From: Clostridiales bacterium UBA2432
GTDB lineage: Bacteria > Bacillota > Clostridia > Lachnospirales > Vallitaleaceae
Length of the DNA stretch: 64,000 nucleotides
Direction: 5' to 3'
Assembly (NCBI GenBank): GCA_002342805.1
Contig: DDQW01000031.1
Span: 1-64,000, forward strand
Translations under genes and position numbers: made by a program
Notes under the pieces: generated by a model
The model's input: the letters and a program-made list of their open reading frames with translations, nothing else
Told to the model about the DNA's origin: nothing
The model's database searches: none
In this document: piece after piece, positions 1 to 8,281 of the stretch
How the letters are laid out: every line of letters starts with the position of its first letter
How positions within the stretch are numbered: the stretch's first letter is position 1

Positions 1-95
1 TGCTCTATGGTTAAATCAACGCCGTTTAAGGCATGTTTTTCATAAGGCGTGCCCTGCGAGTAGATGTAATTTAATTCTTTGATTTCAATTGCCAT
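1..95 (-). CDS. ecfA2: ECF transporter ATP-binding protein EcfA2, N-terminal fragment
   Basis: From the ATG at 95 the minus strand reads MAIEIKELNYIYSQGTPYEK and continues open to the window edge, about 31 residues. This is the typical N-terminus of the second ATPase of an energy-coupling-factor vitamin/metal transporter, before its Walker A motif. It overlaps the end of ecfA1 by 25 bases, the usual coupled ecfA1-ecfA2 arrangement, and an ecfT gene would be expected beyond the window. Only the start is visible, so the assignment rests on this short stretch and on position. Confidence 0.8.
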   Translation of the reverse strand, partial: MAIEIKELNYIYSQGTPYEKHALNGVDLTIE

Positions 96-928
96 AACTT
101 ATCAACCATCTCTTCCACTGTTAATATATCTAAAGGAACATCAATTCCCTCTTGTTGTAACAAATACGCAAGTTCTACCGTTTGGGGTACATCGAGATGC
201 AATTTTTTCATAACTTCAACATCTGCAAAAATTTTTTTCGGTTGACCTTGGCATGCAATATGACCGTTTTCCATAACATAGATATAATCTGCATCAATGG
301 CTTCTTCCATAAAATGCGTAATTAAAATTATCGTTATATTCTCGGCTTCATTTAAATATTTAATCGTATCTAATACTTCTTTGCGACCTGAAGGATCTAA
401 CATGGCTGTCGGTTCGTCGAGAATAATACACTCCGGATGCATTGCAACGACACCTGCAATAGCAATGCGTTGTTTTTGTCCACCAGACAATTTGTTGGGT
501 GAGTGCATGGCATATTCTTTCATCTCCACTGTACTTAATGCTTGGTCAACACGAAATACGATTTCATCCGAAGGGACACCAAGGTTTTCAGGTCCAAAAG
601 CAACTTCCTCCTCGACGATGGTTGCAATCATTTGGTTATCCGGATTTTGAAAAACCATTCCTGCACTTTTTCGAAGATCCCAAATGCGCTGTGTATCTGA
701 TGTATTAATATCGTTAACAAAAAGCGTTCCTTCTGTTGGAAGTAATAATGCATTCAGATGCTTGGCAAAGGTTGACTTTCCGGAACCATTATGTCCAAGA
801 ATTACAATAAAGTCACCTTTTTCTATTTCTAAATCAATTGACGTTAGGGCCCTGTATGTAGACTCCACATCGCCAACATCATTATGAACGTTGTAATCAT
901 AGCTTACTTGCTTCGATTTAATAAACAT
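71..928 (-). CDS. ecfA1: ECF transporter ATP-binding protein EcfA1 (CbiO family)
   Basis: A 285-residue ABC ATPase that would power a group II energy-coupling-factor importer at the inner face of the membrane. Walker A GHNGSGKS lies at residues 45-52, the Q-loop near FQNPDNQ, the signature LSGGQKQR at 147-154 and Walker B IILDEPT at 168-174. The frame is open 22 codons further upstream, but the ATG at 928 has an AGGTGA ribosome site at the right distance and gives the family-typical start, so I chose it. The gene follows rplQ as in many Firmicutes, but a terminator and a new promoter separate the two. Confidence 0.93.
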   Translation of the reverse strand: MFIKSKQVSYDYNVHNDVGDVESTYRALTSIDLEIEKGDFIVILGHNGSGKSTFAKHLNALLLPTEGTLFVNDINTSDTQRIWDLRKSAGMVFQNPDNQMIATIVEEEVAFGPENLGVPSDEIVFRVDQALSTVEMKEYAMHSPNKLSGGQKQRIAIAGVVAMHPECIILDEPTAMLDPSGRKEVLDTIKYLNEAENITIILITHFMEEAIDADYIYVMENGHIACQGQPKKIFADVEVMKKLHLDVPQTVELAYLLQQEGIDVPLDILTVEEMVDKLWQLKSKN

Positions 929-962
929 AAGTTCACCTAAACTTTCGTAAAATATCACTCTT

Positions 963-991
963 ACTATACACATAAAAATCCGAAAATGCAA
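963..991 (-). promoter_or_regulatory. sigma-A promoter of ecfA1-ecfA2
   Basis: On the minus strand TTGCAT (986-991) and TATAGT (963-968) are separated by exactly 17 bases. It lies just after the rplQ terminator and 35 bases before the ecfA1 start. The -35 box is in the T-tract flank of the terminator, so termination and re-initiation are packed together. Confidence 0.7.
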
Positions 992-1027
992 CAAAAAAAG
1001 CTACTTGTATTCACAAGCAGCTTTTTA
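992..1027 (-). terminator. intrinsic terminator of the alpha operon
   Basis: On the minus strand AGCTGCTTGT and ACAAGTAGCT form a 10-base-pair stem around the loop GAAT, followed by seven T. It lies 9 bases after the rplQ stop and ends the rpsM-rplQ transcript. Confidence 0.9.
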
Positions 1028-1035
1028 TAAACAGA

Positions 1036-1572
1036 TTATACCAACTCAAGAATTACTTCTTCAGCTGCGTCACCTTTACGAGGACCGATCTTGATAATAC
1101 GTGTGTATCCACCATTGCGATCTGTGTATTTTGGAGCGATATCATCGAACAATTTGTCCACAAGATTCACTTCTTTAGTGTTTTTCTTACGTCCTGCATT
1201 TGTGTCAGGAACTTCTGTTACAGGATATAATACGCTAAGCATTGTACGGCGAGCATTCAATCTTGAAGCATTATCCTTCTTAATTGTTTTCTCAATCTCT
1301 TCAAATTGAGTCACTTTTTTACCGTCAACTACCTCTTTAACACGTTTACCGTCAGCAGTTTTCTTAGGCACTTTTTGAGTTACTGTAACTTCTGTATAAT
1401 TGTCTTTTTCTTTAATCGCTAATGTAATCAGCTTTTCTGCAATTTTACGAACTTCTTTTGCTTTTGCATCCGTAGTCTTAATCTTACCATTATAGATAAG
1501 GTTTGTAACTTGGTTACGAAGCAAAGCTTTTCTTTGAGATGAAGTTCTTCCAAGCTTTCTGTATCCAGCCAT
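1036..1572 (-). CDS. rplQ: 50S ribosomal protein L17, long form
   Basis: Large-subunit protein near the peptide exit tunnel. The N-terminus (MAGYRKLGRTSSQRKALLR) and C-terminus (GGYTRIIKIGPRKGD) are clear L17. At 178 residues it is much longer than the roughly 120 of Bacillus L17. The excess is a lysine-rich segment at about residues 55-105, inserted between the conserved KLITLA region and the NARR motif. Such long L17 proteins are known in Lachnospiraceae-type clostridia. It is the last gene of the alpha operon, 25 bases after rpoA. Confidence 0.97.
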   Translation of the reverse strand: MAGYRKLGRTSSQRKALLRNQVTNLIYNGKIKTTDAKAKEVRKIAEKLITLAIKEKDNYTEVTVTQKVPKKTADGKRVKEVVDGKKVTQFEEIEKTIKKDNASRLNARRTMLSVLYPVTEVPDTNAGRKKNTKEVNLVDKLFDDIAPKYTDRNGGYTRIIKIGPRKGDAAEEVILELV

Positions 1573-1597
1573 CTATAGACCTCCTTTACCTGTTATA

Positions 1598-2557
1598 TCA
1601 TTCATCATTAGGCTTTAATTGTAAACCTAATTCATTCAGTTTTTGTAATACTTCTTCTAATGATTTACGACCTAAATTACGAACTTTCATCATATCTTCT
1701 GATGTACGATTCGTTAATTCTTCAACTGTATTAATACCTGCTCGTTTTAAGCAGTTATAGGATCGTACTGAAAGTTCTAATTCATCTATACTCATTTCAA
1801 GAACTTTTTCTTTTTCATCGTCTTCTTTTTCAACCATGACTTCTGCATTTTTTGCATTTTCAGATAAGTCAATGAATAAATTCAAATGCTCATTGAGAAC
1901 CTTCGCTGCTAAAGAAACTGCTTCATCCGGTGACAAAGATCCGTTCGTCCATACCTCTAATGTTAACTTATCGTAGTCAGTGATTTGTCCGACACGTGTA
2001 TTCTCAACAATAAGATTGACACGTTCAACAGGAGTAAAGATAGAGTCTACAGGTATTACACCAATAGGTTGATCTTCTGTTTTATTCTTATCAGCACCAA
2101 CATATCCTCTACCCTTTGTAATCGTTAATTCCATAAATAATTTACTGTCCGCACCACCACTTAAGGTAGCGATTGGTAAATCTTTATTAATGATTACAAT
2201 ATCAGGATCTGCCTGTATATCAGCTCCGGTCACAACACCGTCGCCTTCAAATTCAATATACGCCACTTTCGGTTCATTACCGTCACTGTTGTTTTGAATC
2301 GCTAAATGTTTAATGTTTAAGATAACTTCAGTAACGTCTTCTTTAACGCCCGGAATCGTACTGAATTCATGTAAAACGCCTTCAATCTTAACACTACTCA
2401 CTGCAGCACCAGGTAATGATGACAACATGATTCTTCTGAGTGAATTTCCTAAAGTCGTACCATAGCCTCTCTCAAGAGGTTCTATGACAAAACGTCCGTA
2501 TCGGTTATCTTCTGATATCTCAGCAATATCAATTCTTGGTTTTTCAAAATCAAACAC
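1598..2557 (-). CDS. rpoA: DNA-directed RNA polymerase subunit alpha
   Basis: Alpha subunit, 319 residues, close to the usual 314-330. The N-terminal domain (about 1-230) dimerises and nucleates polymerase assembly; it contains RRIMLSSLPGAAV. A charged linker rich in E and K follows. The C-terminal domain (about 250-310) carries the helix-hairpin-helix motif NLGRKSLEEVLQKL that contacts UP-element DNA and activators. It lies between rpsD and rplQ, the standard alpha-operon position, so polymerase and ribosome synthesis share one transcript. Confidence 0.99.
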   Translation of the reverse strand: MFDFEKPRIDIAEISEDNRYGRFVIEPLERGYGTTLGNSLRRIMLSSLPGAAVSSVKIEGVLHEFSTIPGVKEDVTEVILNIKHLAIQNNSDGNEPKVAYIEFEGDGVVTGADIQADPDIVIINKDLPIATLSGGADSKLFMELTITKGRGYVGADKNKTEDQPIGVIPVDSIFTPVERVNLIVENTRVGQITDYDKLTLEVWTNGSLSPDEAVSLAAKVLNEHLNLFIDLSENAKNAEVMVEKEDDEKEKVLEMSIDELELSVRSYNCLKRAGINTVEELTNRTSEDMMKVRNLGRKSLEEVLQKLNELGLQLKPNDE

Positions 2558-2593
2558 CTTATAGGACCCTCCTTTGATTTATGGGTTCACTTA

Positions 2594-3220
2594 TTATTTA
2601 GAGTATAACTCGACGATAAGTGTTTCATTAACAGGTACGTCAATTATGTCACGCGTTGGAATGTCGTTGATTTTTATTGAACGATTTTCAAGGTCTGCTT
2701 CCATCCATTCCGGAGCTGTTCTTGAACCTGTTGTTTCGATAATATCCTTAAATCGTTGAAGGTTAAGAGATTTTTCTTTTAATGTAATCACATCACCAGG
2801 TTTAACCAAGTATGATGGAATATTTACTTTTTTACCGTTAACTAATATATGATTATGACGTACTACTTGACGTGCTTCAGTTCTTGAACGTCCAAGTCCT
2901 GCACGGTATACTACGTTATCTAATCTTGTCTCAAGAATGATAAGTAAGTTATCACCGGCAATACCATTACGACGCTCTGCTTCCACGTAATAGTTAAAGA
3001 ATTGAGTTTCTAAAATACCATATATACGCTTTGCTTTTTGTTTTTCACGTAACTGTAGTCCGTACTCTGATACTTTTGTTCTTCTTCGTCCATGTTGCCC
3101 TGGAGCAAATGGTCGACGATCCATTGCACATTTTCCTGTGTAGCATCTTTCGCCCTTAAGAAATAATTTATCTCCTTCACGACGACAAAGTCTACATACT
3201 GCACCTCTATATCTTGCCAT
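2594..3220 (-). CDS. rpsD: 30S ribosomal protein S4, zinc-binding form
   Basis: Primary 16S rRNA binder that starts assembly of the 30S body, 208 residues. Cysteines 9, 12, 26 and 31 form the C-x2-C-x13-C-x4-C zinc knuckle, so this is the C+ paralogue type. The S4 RNA-binding domain spans about 95-160 and contains the typical SRTEARQVVRHNHILVNGKK. In Bacillus rpsD is a separate autoregulated gene; here it lies within the alpha operon between rpsK and rpoA, as in E. coli and most clostridia. S4 is a candidate regulator of the rpsM leader. Confidence 0.98.
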   Translation of the reverse strand: MARYRGAVCRLCRREGDKLFLKGERCYTGKCAMDRRPFAPGQHGRRRTKVSEYGLQLREKQKAKRIYGILETQFFNYYVEAERRNGIAGDNLLIILETRLDNVVYRAGLGRSRTEARQVVRHNHILVNGKKVNIPSYLVKPGDVITLKEKSLNLQRFKDIIETTGSRTAPEWMEADLENRSIKINDIPTRDIIDVPVNETLIVELYSK

Positions 3221-3242
3221 TTATTCTAACACCTCCTACTGA

Positions 3243-3635
3243 TTAGACTCTTCTACGTTTTGGTGGACGACATCCGTTATGTGGAACCGGAGTAACATCC
3301 TTAATACTAGTAACATCCAAACCAGCTGCTTGTAATGCTCTAATTGCAGCTTCTCGTCCTGAACCAGGACCTTTTACCATTACATCAACAGTTTTCAAGC
3401 CATGAATCATAGCTGCTTTTGCTGCTGTATCTGCTGCCATTTGAGCTGCATAAGGAGTTGATTTACGAGAACCTCTAAATCCAAGTCCTCCTGCACTAGC
3501 CCATGATAACGCATTACCATCGGTATCAGTTAATGTAACAATTGTATTATTAAACGTTGATTGAATATGCGCCTGTCCACGTTCAACATGCTTTTTAATG
3601 CGTCGCTTATTGCTTCTTTTGGCCACTTTTGCCAT
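3243..3635 (-). CDS. rpsK: 30S ribosomal protein S11
   Basis: Platform protein of the small subunit contacting 16S rRNA near the mRNA exit, 130 residues, the normal size. The conserved FNNTIVTLTDTDGNALSWAS and the C-terminal GCRPPKRRRV are unmistakable S11. It lies 19 bases downstream of rpsM and 22 bases upstream of rpsD, within the alpha operon. Confidence 0.98.
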   Translation of the reverse strand: MAKVAKRSNKRRIKKHVERGQAHIQSTFNNTIVTLTDTDGNALSWASAGGLGFRGSRKSTPYAAQMAADTAAKAAMIHGLKTVDVMVKGPGSGREAAIRALQAAGLDVTSIKDVTPVPHNGCRPPKRRRV

Positions 3636-3654
3636 TGGTCAAACCTCCTTACAC

Positions 3655-4023
3655 CTATTTCTTCTTGTTCGCAACTGTTCTACGAGGACCTTTGCGTGTT
3701 CTTGCATTCGTTTTTGTTTTTTGACCTCTTACTGGAAGTCCTTTTCTATGACGAATTCCTCGGTAACATCCGATTTCCATCAAACGTTTGATATTTAAAG
3801 CGATCTCACGTCGTAAGTCACCTTCTACTTGTTGTGTTGTATCGATGACCTCGCGAATTTTTGCTACTTCATCATCTGTCAAATCTCTAATTCTTGTATC
3901 CGGATTAATTCCGGCTTCTTCTAAAATACGTAGTGAACTTGGACGTCCTATACCATAAATATAAGTAAGACCAATCTCAACACGTTTCTCTCTTGGTAAA
4001 TCTACACCAGCAATACGTGCCAT
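3655..4023 (-). CDS. rpsM: 30S ribosomal protein S13
   Basis: Head protein of the small subunit, contacting P-site tRNA and forming bridges to the 50S; 122 residues. The start at 4023 (MARIAGVDLPREKRVEIGLT) matches the family and has GGAGGTG nine bases upstream. The frame is open six codons further, but that extension would overrun the ribosome site. The basic C-terminus GQKTKTNARTRKGPRRT is typical. It is the first gene of the alpha operon, preceded by a 337-base spacer with its own promoter and leader. Confidence 0.98.
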   Translation of the reverse strand: MARIAGVDLPREKRVEIGLTYIYGIGRPSSLRILEEAGINPDTRIRDLTDDEVAKIREVIDTTQQVEGDLRREIALNIKRLMEIGCYRGIRHRKGLPVRGQKTKTNARTRKGPRRTVANKKK

Positions 4024-4304
4024 GTACTTTTGCACCTCCATATCGATTCGTTCATATATTTCATTTTCATTATCATTGTTTTTAAGTTATTACCTACACA
4101 TTAATATAAGTCCCAAAAGTTCAAGGCGGTGAAACTCAAACAATTATTCATTACTATTAATGCATCTGATCACCAACACTCAGCAACTCCATTGAGGTCC
4201 TTGTCATCAGATTCAATTTATAGGAATACAATCTGTGTGTGTAAGAAGCCAGTTACAACTTACCCACGTGAATCACGACTGTAATTCTAACTACAACATC
4301 ACAA
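4024..4304 (-). promoter_or_regulatory. structured 5' leader of the alpha operon
   Basis: The spacer between rpmJ and rpsM (337 bases) holds no gene. From the expected transcription start near 4304 to the rpsM start it would form an untranslated leader of about 280 bases. Two helices compete for one segment. AATCTGAT (4206-4213, read on the minus strand) can pair either with the upstream CAGATT (4230-4235) or with the downstream ATCAGAT (4164-4170). I could not match it to a known leader family. Autoregulation by S4 or another operon protein is an inference. Confidence 0.5.
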
Positions 4305-4310
4305 ATAGAT

Positions 4311-4339
4311 ATTATAATCTATTTGCTCTTAGGTTTCAA
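4311..4339 (-). promoter_or_regulatory. sigma-A promoter of the alpha operon
   Basis: TTGAAA (4334-4339) and a perfect TATAAT (4311-4316) are spaced by exactly 17 bases on the minus strand. The -10 hexamer is the centre of a perfect inverted repeat, CAAATAGAT-ATTATA-ATCTATTTG (4302-4325), which could be an operator or may be chance. It allows rpsM-rplQ to be transcribed independently of the spc operon. Confidence 0.75.
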
Positions 4340-4360
4340 GCACTTTTTTTAAAATATCAA

Positions 4361-4474
4361 TTAACCTTGACGTTGCTTATGCTTTTTGTTCTCACAGATG
4401 ATACGAACTTGACCATTTCTTTTGATGACTTGGCATTTTTCACAAATTGGTTTTACAGATGCTCTTACTTTCAT
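4361..4474 (-). CDS. rpmJ: 50S ribosomal protein L36
   Basis: A 37-residue gene. Translation from 4474 starts MKVRASVKPICEKCQVIKRN and ends KHKQRQG followed by TAA, a complete standard L36. The cysteines at 11, 14 and 27 and the histidine at 32 form the zinc site of the C+ form. It stabilises 23S rRNA folding near the peptidyl-transferase centre. It sits between infA and rpsM, the standard position, but is separated from rpsM by an unusually long spacer. Confidence 0.97.
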   Translation of the reverse strand: MKVRASVKPICEKCQVIKRNGQVRIICENKKHKQRQG

Positions 4475-4520
4475 CACGTTCGCTCCTTTCTTGGAATCCT
4501 GCTTTATGTTAATGGTTATT

Positions 4521-4739
4521 TTATTTGTCTCTCCAGATGATACGACCTTTGGTTAAGTCATATGGCGACATTTCTATGGTCACCTTATCTCCTGGCAGTA
4601 TACGTATATAATGCATTCTTAACTTTCCACTAATGTGGGCTAAGATTTGATGTCCGTTTTCTAGCTCTACTTGAAACATAGCGTTCGGCAATTTTTCTAC
4701 GACTTTTCCTTCAACTTCGATTACGTCTTTCTTTGACAT
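4521..4739 (-). CDS. infA: translation initiation factor IF-1
   Basis: A single OB-fold protein, 72 residues, that binds the 30S A site during initiation together with IF-2 and IF-3. The sequence MSKKDVIEVEGKVVEKLPNA and the end YDLTKGRIIWRDK are canonical. It is 9 bases downstream of the KOW-domain gene and 46 bases upstream of rpmJ, within the spc operon extension. Confidence 0.98.
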   Translation of the reverse strand: MSKKDVIEVEGKVVEKLPNAMFQVELENGHQILAHISGKLRMHYIRILPGDKVTIEMSPYDLTKGRIIWRDK

Positions 4740-4748
4740 ACGTGCCTC

Positions 4749-5036
4749 CTATAATTCTTGGTCATCCATATGGATAAATTGATCAATACTTTTGCGAATT
4801 TCTGCATTTGTCATTCGTTTATCGTTTTCAAGTAACTCATTCATGGTCATATCAACATAGTGAGTAATTTGTATATGAAGCTCTTTCTTCTTCTTCGGAT
4901 TTTCCAACCGTCTACTTTTGCCATCGGCTAAGTATACATATGGATGCTCGTGTTCAAGAATCACAAAGCATTTTCCTTTGTCTCGTCCAGCCTTTGAATA
5001 TACAATTTGGCCTTTCTTTATATCACACACATTCAC
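4749..5036 (-). CDS. KOW-domain RNA-binding protein
   Basis: A 95-residue protein starting with a KOW motif (about residues 5-40, DIKKGQIVYSKAGRDKGKCF). The central part is basic (SRRLENPKKKKELH) and the C-terminal helix acidic. This L14e/L6e/L27e-like family is found almost exclusively between map and infA in Clostridia, as here: 6 bases after map and 9 before infA. Its function is not established; the KOW fold and operon suggest binding to rRNA or to the translation machinery. Confidence 0.9.
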   Translation of the reverse strand: MNVCDIKKGQIVYSKAGRDKGKCFVILEHEHPYVYLADGKSRRLENPKKKKELHIQITHYVDMTMNELLENDKRMTNAEIRKSIDQFIHMDDQEL

Positions 5037-5042
5037 ACCTGC

Positions 5043-5795
5043 CTAACATTCAGTCAAAAGTTCATGACCCTTGTCAGTTATAACTATTGTATGCTCATAA
5101 TGAGCTGATAAAGAGCCATCGTGTGTTACGATAGTCCATTCATCGTCTAGTACTCGAACAGCATAATCTCCACTATTAACCATCGGTTCGATAGCTAACA
5201 CCATACCAACTTGCAATTTTGGACCACGCCCAATCGGTTTATAGTTGGGAATCTGAGGTTCTTCGTGTAACTCAGTCCCTACACCATGACCAACTAAATC
5301 TCTAACCACTGAAAAGCCATTGGATTCAACATATTTTTGAATAGCTCCTGAAATTTCATGTAAATGATGTCCAGGTTTAGCGTACTTGACACCTTCAAAA
5401 AAACTTTCCTGTGTGACTTGAATTAAACGAAGGGCTTCGTCATCAACATGACCAACCGCATGCGTTCTCGCTGCATCGCCATGATATCCATTCAGATACG
5501 CACCTATGTCTAAACTAATAATATCGCCGTCTTTAAGTATACGTGAATGACTTGGAATTCCGTGTACCACTTCATCATTAATCGAAGCACAAATCGTTCC
5601 TGGAAATCCACCATATCCTTTAAATGAAGGGGTTGCTCCTTTACTCAAAATGAACTTTTCAGCTACCTGATCGAGTTCATAGGTTGAAACACCCGGTTTG
5701 ATGTATTGCTCTAATAACTTATGTGTCTGGGCTACAATTGCCCCTGCTTCACGTAATTTTTCAATTTCCGCGTTGCTTCGTATATGTATTGCCAT
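5043..5795 (-). CDS. map: methionine aminopeptidase, type I
   Basis: Removes the initiator methionine from nascent proteins after deformylation. The 250 residues show the five metal ligands of the pita-bread fold: D96, D107, H170, E203 and E234, with the motifs DIGAYLNGYHGDAART, GHGVGTELHEEP and AIEPMV. There is no N-terminal zinc-finger extension, so it is the short bacterial form. The start overlaps the adk stop as TAATG, indicating translational coupling. Confidence 0.97.
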   Translation of the reverse strand: MAIHIRSNAEIEKLREAGAIVAQTHKLLEQYIKPGVSTYELDQVAEKFILSKGATPSFKGYGGFPGTICASINDEVVHGIPSHSRILKDGDIISLDIGAYLNGYHGDAARTHAVGHVDDEALRLIQVTQESFFEGVKYAKPGHHLHEISGAIQKYVESNGFSVVRDLVGHGVGTELHEEPQIPNYKPIGRGPKLQVGMVLAIEPMVNSGDYAVRVLDDEWTIVTHDGSLSAHYEHTIVITDKGHELLTEC

Positions 5796-6442
5796 TATCT
5801 ATCTCCTAAGATATCGACAATGATTTCAAAAGTGTCTTCAATTGGAAGTTTGCCATCAACAGATACAAGTACATTTTTGTCCTTGTAGTATTCAATTAAT
5901 GGCTGTGTTTGTTCATGATAAACTTGAAGTCGTTTTATAACTGTCTCAGGCTTATCATCATCTCTTAAAACAAGTTCACTTCCGCAAACATCACAAATTC
6001 CTTCAACTTTAGGCTTGAGATGCTCTGTGTGATAGGTCGCTCCACATTTAATACATGCACGACGTCCAGACAGTCTTTTTACAATATTTGCATCAGGACA
6101 GTCCACATCAATAACATGATCAATCTTTGTGCCCATCTCATCTAATGTCTTATCTAAATGTTGTGCTTGAGGAATTGTTCTTGGAAATCCGTCCAATATA
6201 AATCCTTCTTGAGCATCGTCTTCTTGCAATCGGTCCGCTACTAGCGCAACAACAAGCTCATCAGGTACAAGTAATCCTTGATCCATATAGCCTTTTGCTT
6301 CTTTACCGAGTTCTGTTTCATTCTTAATATTGGCTCTAAAGATATCCCCAGTTGAAATATGAGGAATATCATATTTTTTTGCTAACATCTTTGCTTGTGT
6401 ACCTTTTCCTGCTCCCGGTGCTCCCAATAAAATCAGTTTCAT
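5795..6442 (-). CDS. adk: adenylate kinase, zinc-containing lid
   Basis: Interconverts ATP + AMP and 2 ADP. The P-loop GAPGAGKG is at residues 7-14, the AMP-site DGFPRT at 84-89, and the LID carries four cysteines (C130, C133, C150, C153) of the Gram-positive zinc form. At 215 residues it is the long-lid variant. It sits between secY and map in the spc operon, 92 bases after secY, the usual Firmicutes order. Confidence 0.98.
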   Translation of the reverse strand: MKLILLGAPGAGKGTQAKMLAKKYDIPHISTGDIFRANIKNETELGKEAKGYMDQGLLVPDELVVALVADRLQEDDAQEGFILDGFPRTIPQAQHLDKTLDEMGTKIDHVIDVDCPDANIVKRLSGRRACIKCGATYHTEHLKPKVEGICDVCGSELVLRDDDKPETVIKRLQVYHEQTQPLIEYYKDKNVLVSVDGKLPIEDTFEIIVDILGDR

Positions 6443-6534
6443 CTTATGGCCTCCTTACTTATACACTTCAATCAGGATTAAGTGTCAAAGTAACTCTCTG
6501 ACACTCAATCATTGACTTGAATTATGATGACATT

Positions 6535-7815
6535 TTAAGAGTTCAAAAATCCTTTGTAGTGTCGCATAACTAATTGTGATTCAATCTGCTTCATTGTTTC
6601 AATAATTACACCAACAACGATGATTAATGAAGTACCACCAAAATTAATCTGTATATCAATAATAAATGATAGAAGAATTGGTGACAAAGCGATCAATCCT
6701 AAAATTGTTCCTCCGATAAATACCATTCTGTTAAGTATTGTAGTCAAGTAATCTACTGTCGGGCGACCTGGTCTGATTCCTAGTACAAAGCCACCATTTT
6801 TCTTCAAGTTATTCGCAACTTCAAAGGGATTGAAAATAATCGCTGTGTAGAAGTATGCAAACAATATAATCAAAATGAAATATATTAACGCACCAACACC
6901 ATAATTGGTCTTTATGCTATAATAATTAATCCAATTCAATACACTTCCCCACCATCCTGTTGGGTTAGCGACAAAAAAGTTTGTTATAATACTTGGAAAC
7001 TGTAGTAATGATGAAGCGAAAATCACAGGAATAACTCCTGCCATATTTACTTTAAGCGGAATATGTGTTGCTTGTCCGCCGTATACTTTTCTACCTTGTA
7101 CACGTTTTGCATATTGAACATTGATTCGTCGTTCACCTAACTGAATCAAGATAACAACAACAATCATTAGTAAGAATACAAGTAAAATTGCAATAACACC
7201 TAGATAGTTTCCTGATCGGACTTGATCAAAAATCAGACGAACACCACTTGGTATTCTAGATAAAATGTTGATTGCGATAATTAATGAAATACCATTCCCA
7301 ATACCATTTTCTGTAATTCTTTCCCCAATCCACATTAGGAACGCTGTTCCTGCGGTCATAGCAACTACAGCAACAATAACTGAAAAAGCATTATATGTGT
7401 AGAAAATATTTTGTAAGCTAATTGAAATAGCTGTTGCTTGGATTAGTGCGAAAAAGATAGTTCCATATCGCGTAATCTTCGCAATTTTTTTACGACCATC
7501 TTCACCTTCTTTTTGCATTTCCTCTAAAGCAGGAATTGCAATTGTAAGAAGGTTCATGATGATTGATGAGTTGATGTATGGAATAATACCTAGAGCAAAC
7601 AAGGTCATGTTTTGAAAAGCTCCACCTGAAAAGGCATCAAGCATACCAACTAAGTCAAGATTATTTGCAGCAAAAACTTCTTTTAAATATGCATTGTTGA
7701 TTCCAGGAATTGGTACAGAGGCACCAATTCGTATAACCACCAACATTAATAATGTGAAAATAAGTCTTTTTCTTAAATCCTCAACCTTAAACGCATCCCT
7801 AAGTGTTCCAAACAC
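6535..7815 (-). CDS. secY: preprotein translocase subunit SecY
   Basis: Pore-forming subunit of the Sec translocon, 426 residues, with about ten hydrophobic membrane segments. The plug-region GAFQNMTLFALGIIPYINSS and the cytoplasmic loop GERRINVQYAKRVQGRK, which contacts SecA and the ribosome, are conserved. The start is GTG, immediately after the rplO stop (TAG-GTG); its ribosome site GAGGTGA lies in the last rplO codons, so translation is coupled. Its partner secE is at 35827. Confidence 0.98.
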   Translation of the reverse strand: MFGTLRDAFKVEDLRKRLIFTLLMLVVIRIGASVPIPGINNAYLKEVFAANNLDLVGMLDAFSGGAFQNMTLFALGIIPYINSSIIMNLLTIAIPALEEMQKEGEDGRKKIAKITRYGTIFFALIQATAISISLQNIFYTYNAFSVIVAVVAMTAGTAFLMWIGERITENGIGNGISLIIAINILSRIPSGVRLIFDQVRSGNYLGVIAILLVFLLMIVVVILIQLGERRINVQYAKRVQGRKVYGGQATHIPLKVNMAGVIPVIFASSLLQFPSIITNFFVANPTGWWGSVLNWINYYSIKTNYGVGALIYFILIILFAYFYTAIIFNPFEVANNLKKNGGFVLGIRPGRPTVDYLTTILNRMVFIGGTILGLIALSPILLSFIIDIQINFGGTSLIIVVGVIIETMKQIESQLVMRHYKGFLNS

Positions 7816-8256
7816 CTAAATCACCTCGGCTTTCCCGCCAGCAGCTTCAATCTTTTCAATAGCCGATTTACTAAAAGCATTTGCTTTTACAGTAAGTTTT
7901 ATTGTTATATCACCATTGCCTAAGATTTTAACGCCGTCTTTTGGATTGCTTACTAAGCCGTTCGCTACCATTGTTTCTACATCAACTACTGTACCGGCTT
8001 CAAATCTATTTAAAGCGTCTACATTAATTCCAACGATGTCTTTACTATTTCTGTTCGTAAATCCACGTTTTGGTAAACGTCTATATAAAGGCATTTGTCC
8101 ACCTTCAAAACCCGGTCTTACACCGCCGCCTGAACGAGACTTTTGTCCATCTTGTCCACGACCGGCTGTTTTACCGTTTCCTGAACCATGACCTCTACCT
8201 TTTCTGAATTTTTTTCCTGTTGATCCTTCTGCAGGCTTTAATTCTGATAAATTCAT
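7816..8256 (-). CDS. rplO: 50S ribosomal protein L15
   Basis: Late-assembly large-subunit protein, 146 residues. The glycine- and arginine-rich N-terminal extension (RKGRGHGSGNGKTAGRGQDG), which threads into 23S rRNA, and the globular C-terminal half are typical. It lies between rpmD and secY, abutting secY with no spacer. Confidence 0.98.
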   Translation of the reverse strand: MNLSELKPAEGSTGKKFRKGRGHGSGNGKTAGRGQDGQKSRSGGGVRPGFEGGQMPLYRRLPKRGFTNRNSKDIVGINVDALNRFEAGTVVDVETMVANGLVSNPKDGVKILGNGDITIKLTVKANAFSKSAIEKIEAAGGKAEVI

Positions 8257-8281
8257 GTGTTTTACACCTCCTTGAGAAAGT

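Noticed and set aside
297..650. Open frame on the plus strand within ecfA1
   Set aside because: Lies entirely inside a gene with clear ABC-ATPase motifs on the other strand. The same reasoning removes the other plus-strand frames in ribosomal, polymerase and elongation-factor genes.
4235..4540. Plus-strand 101-codon frame over the rpmJ region
   Set aside because: Antisense to rpmJ and infA, unusual composition, no ribosome site. The region is better explained by rpmJ, a promoter and a leader on the minus strand.
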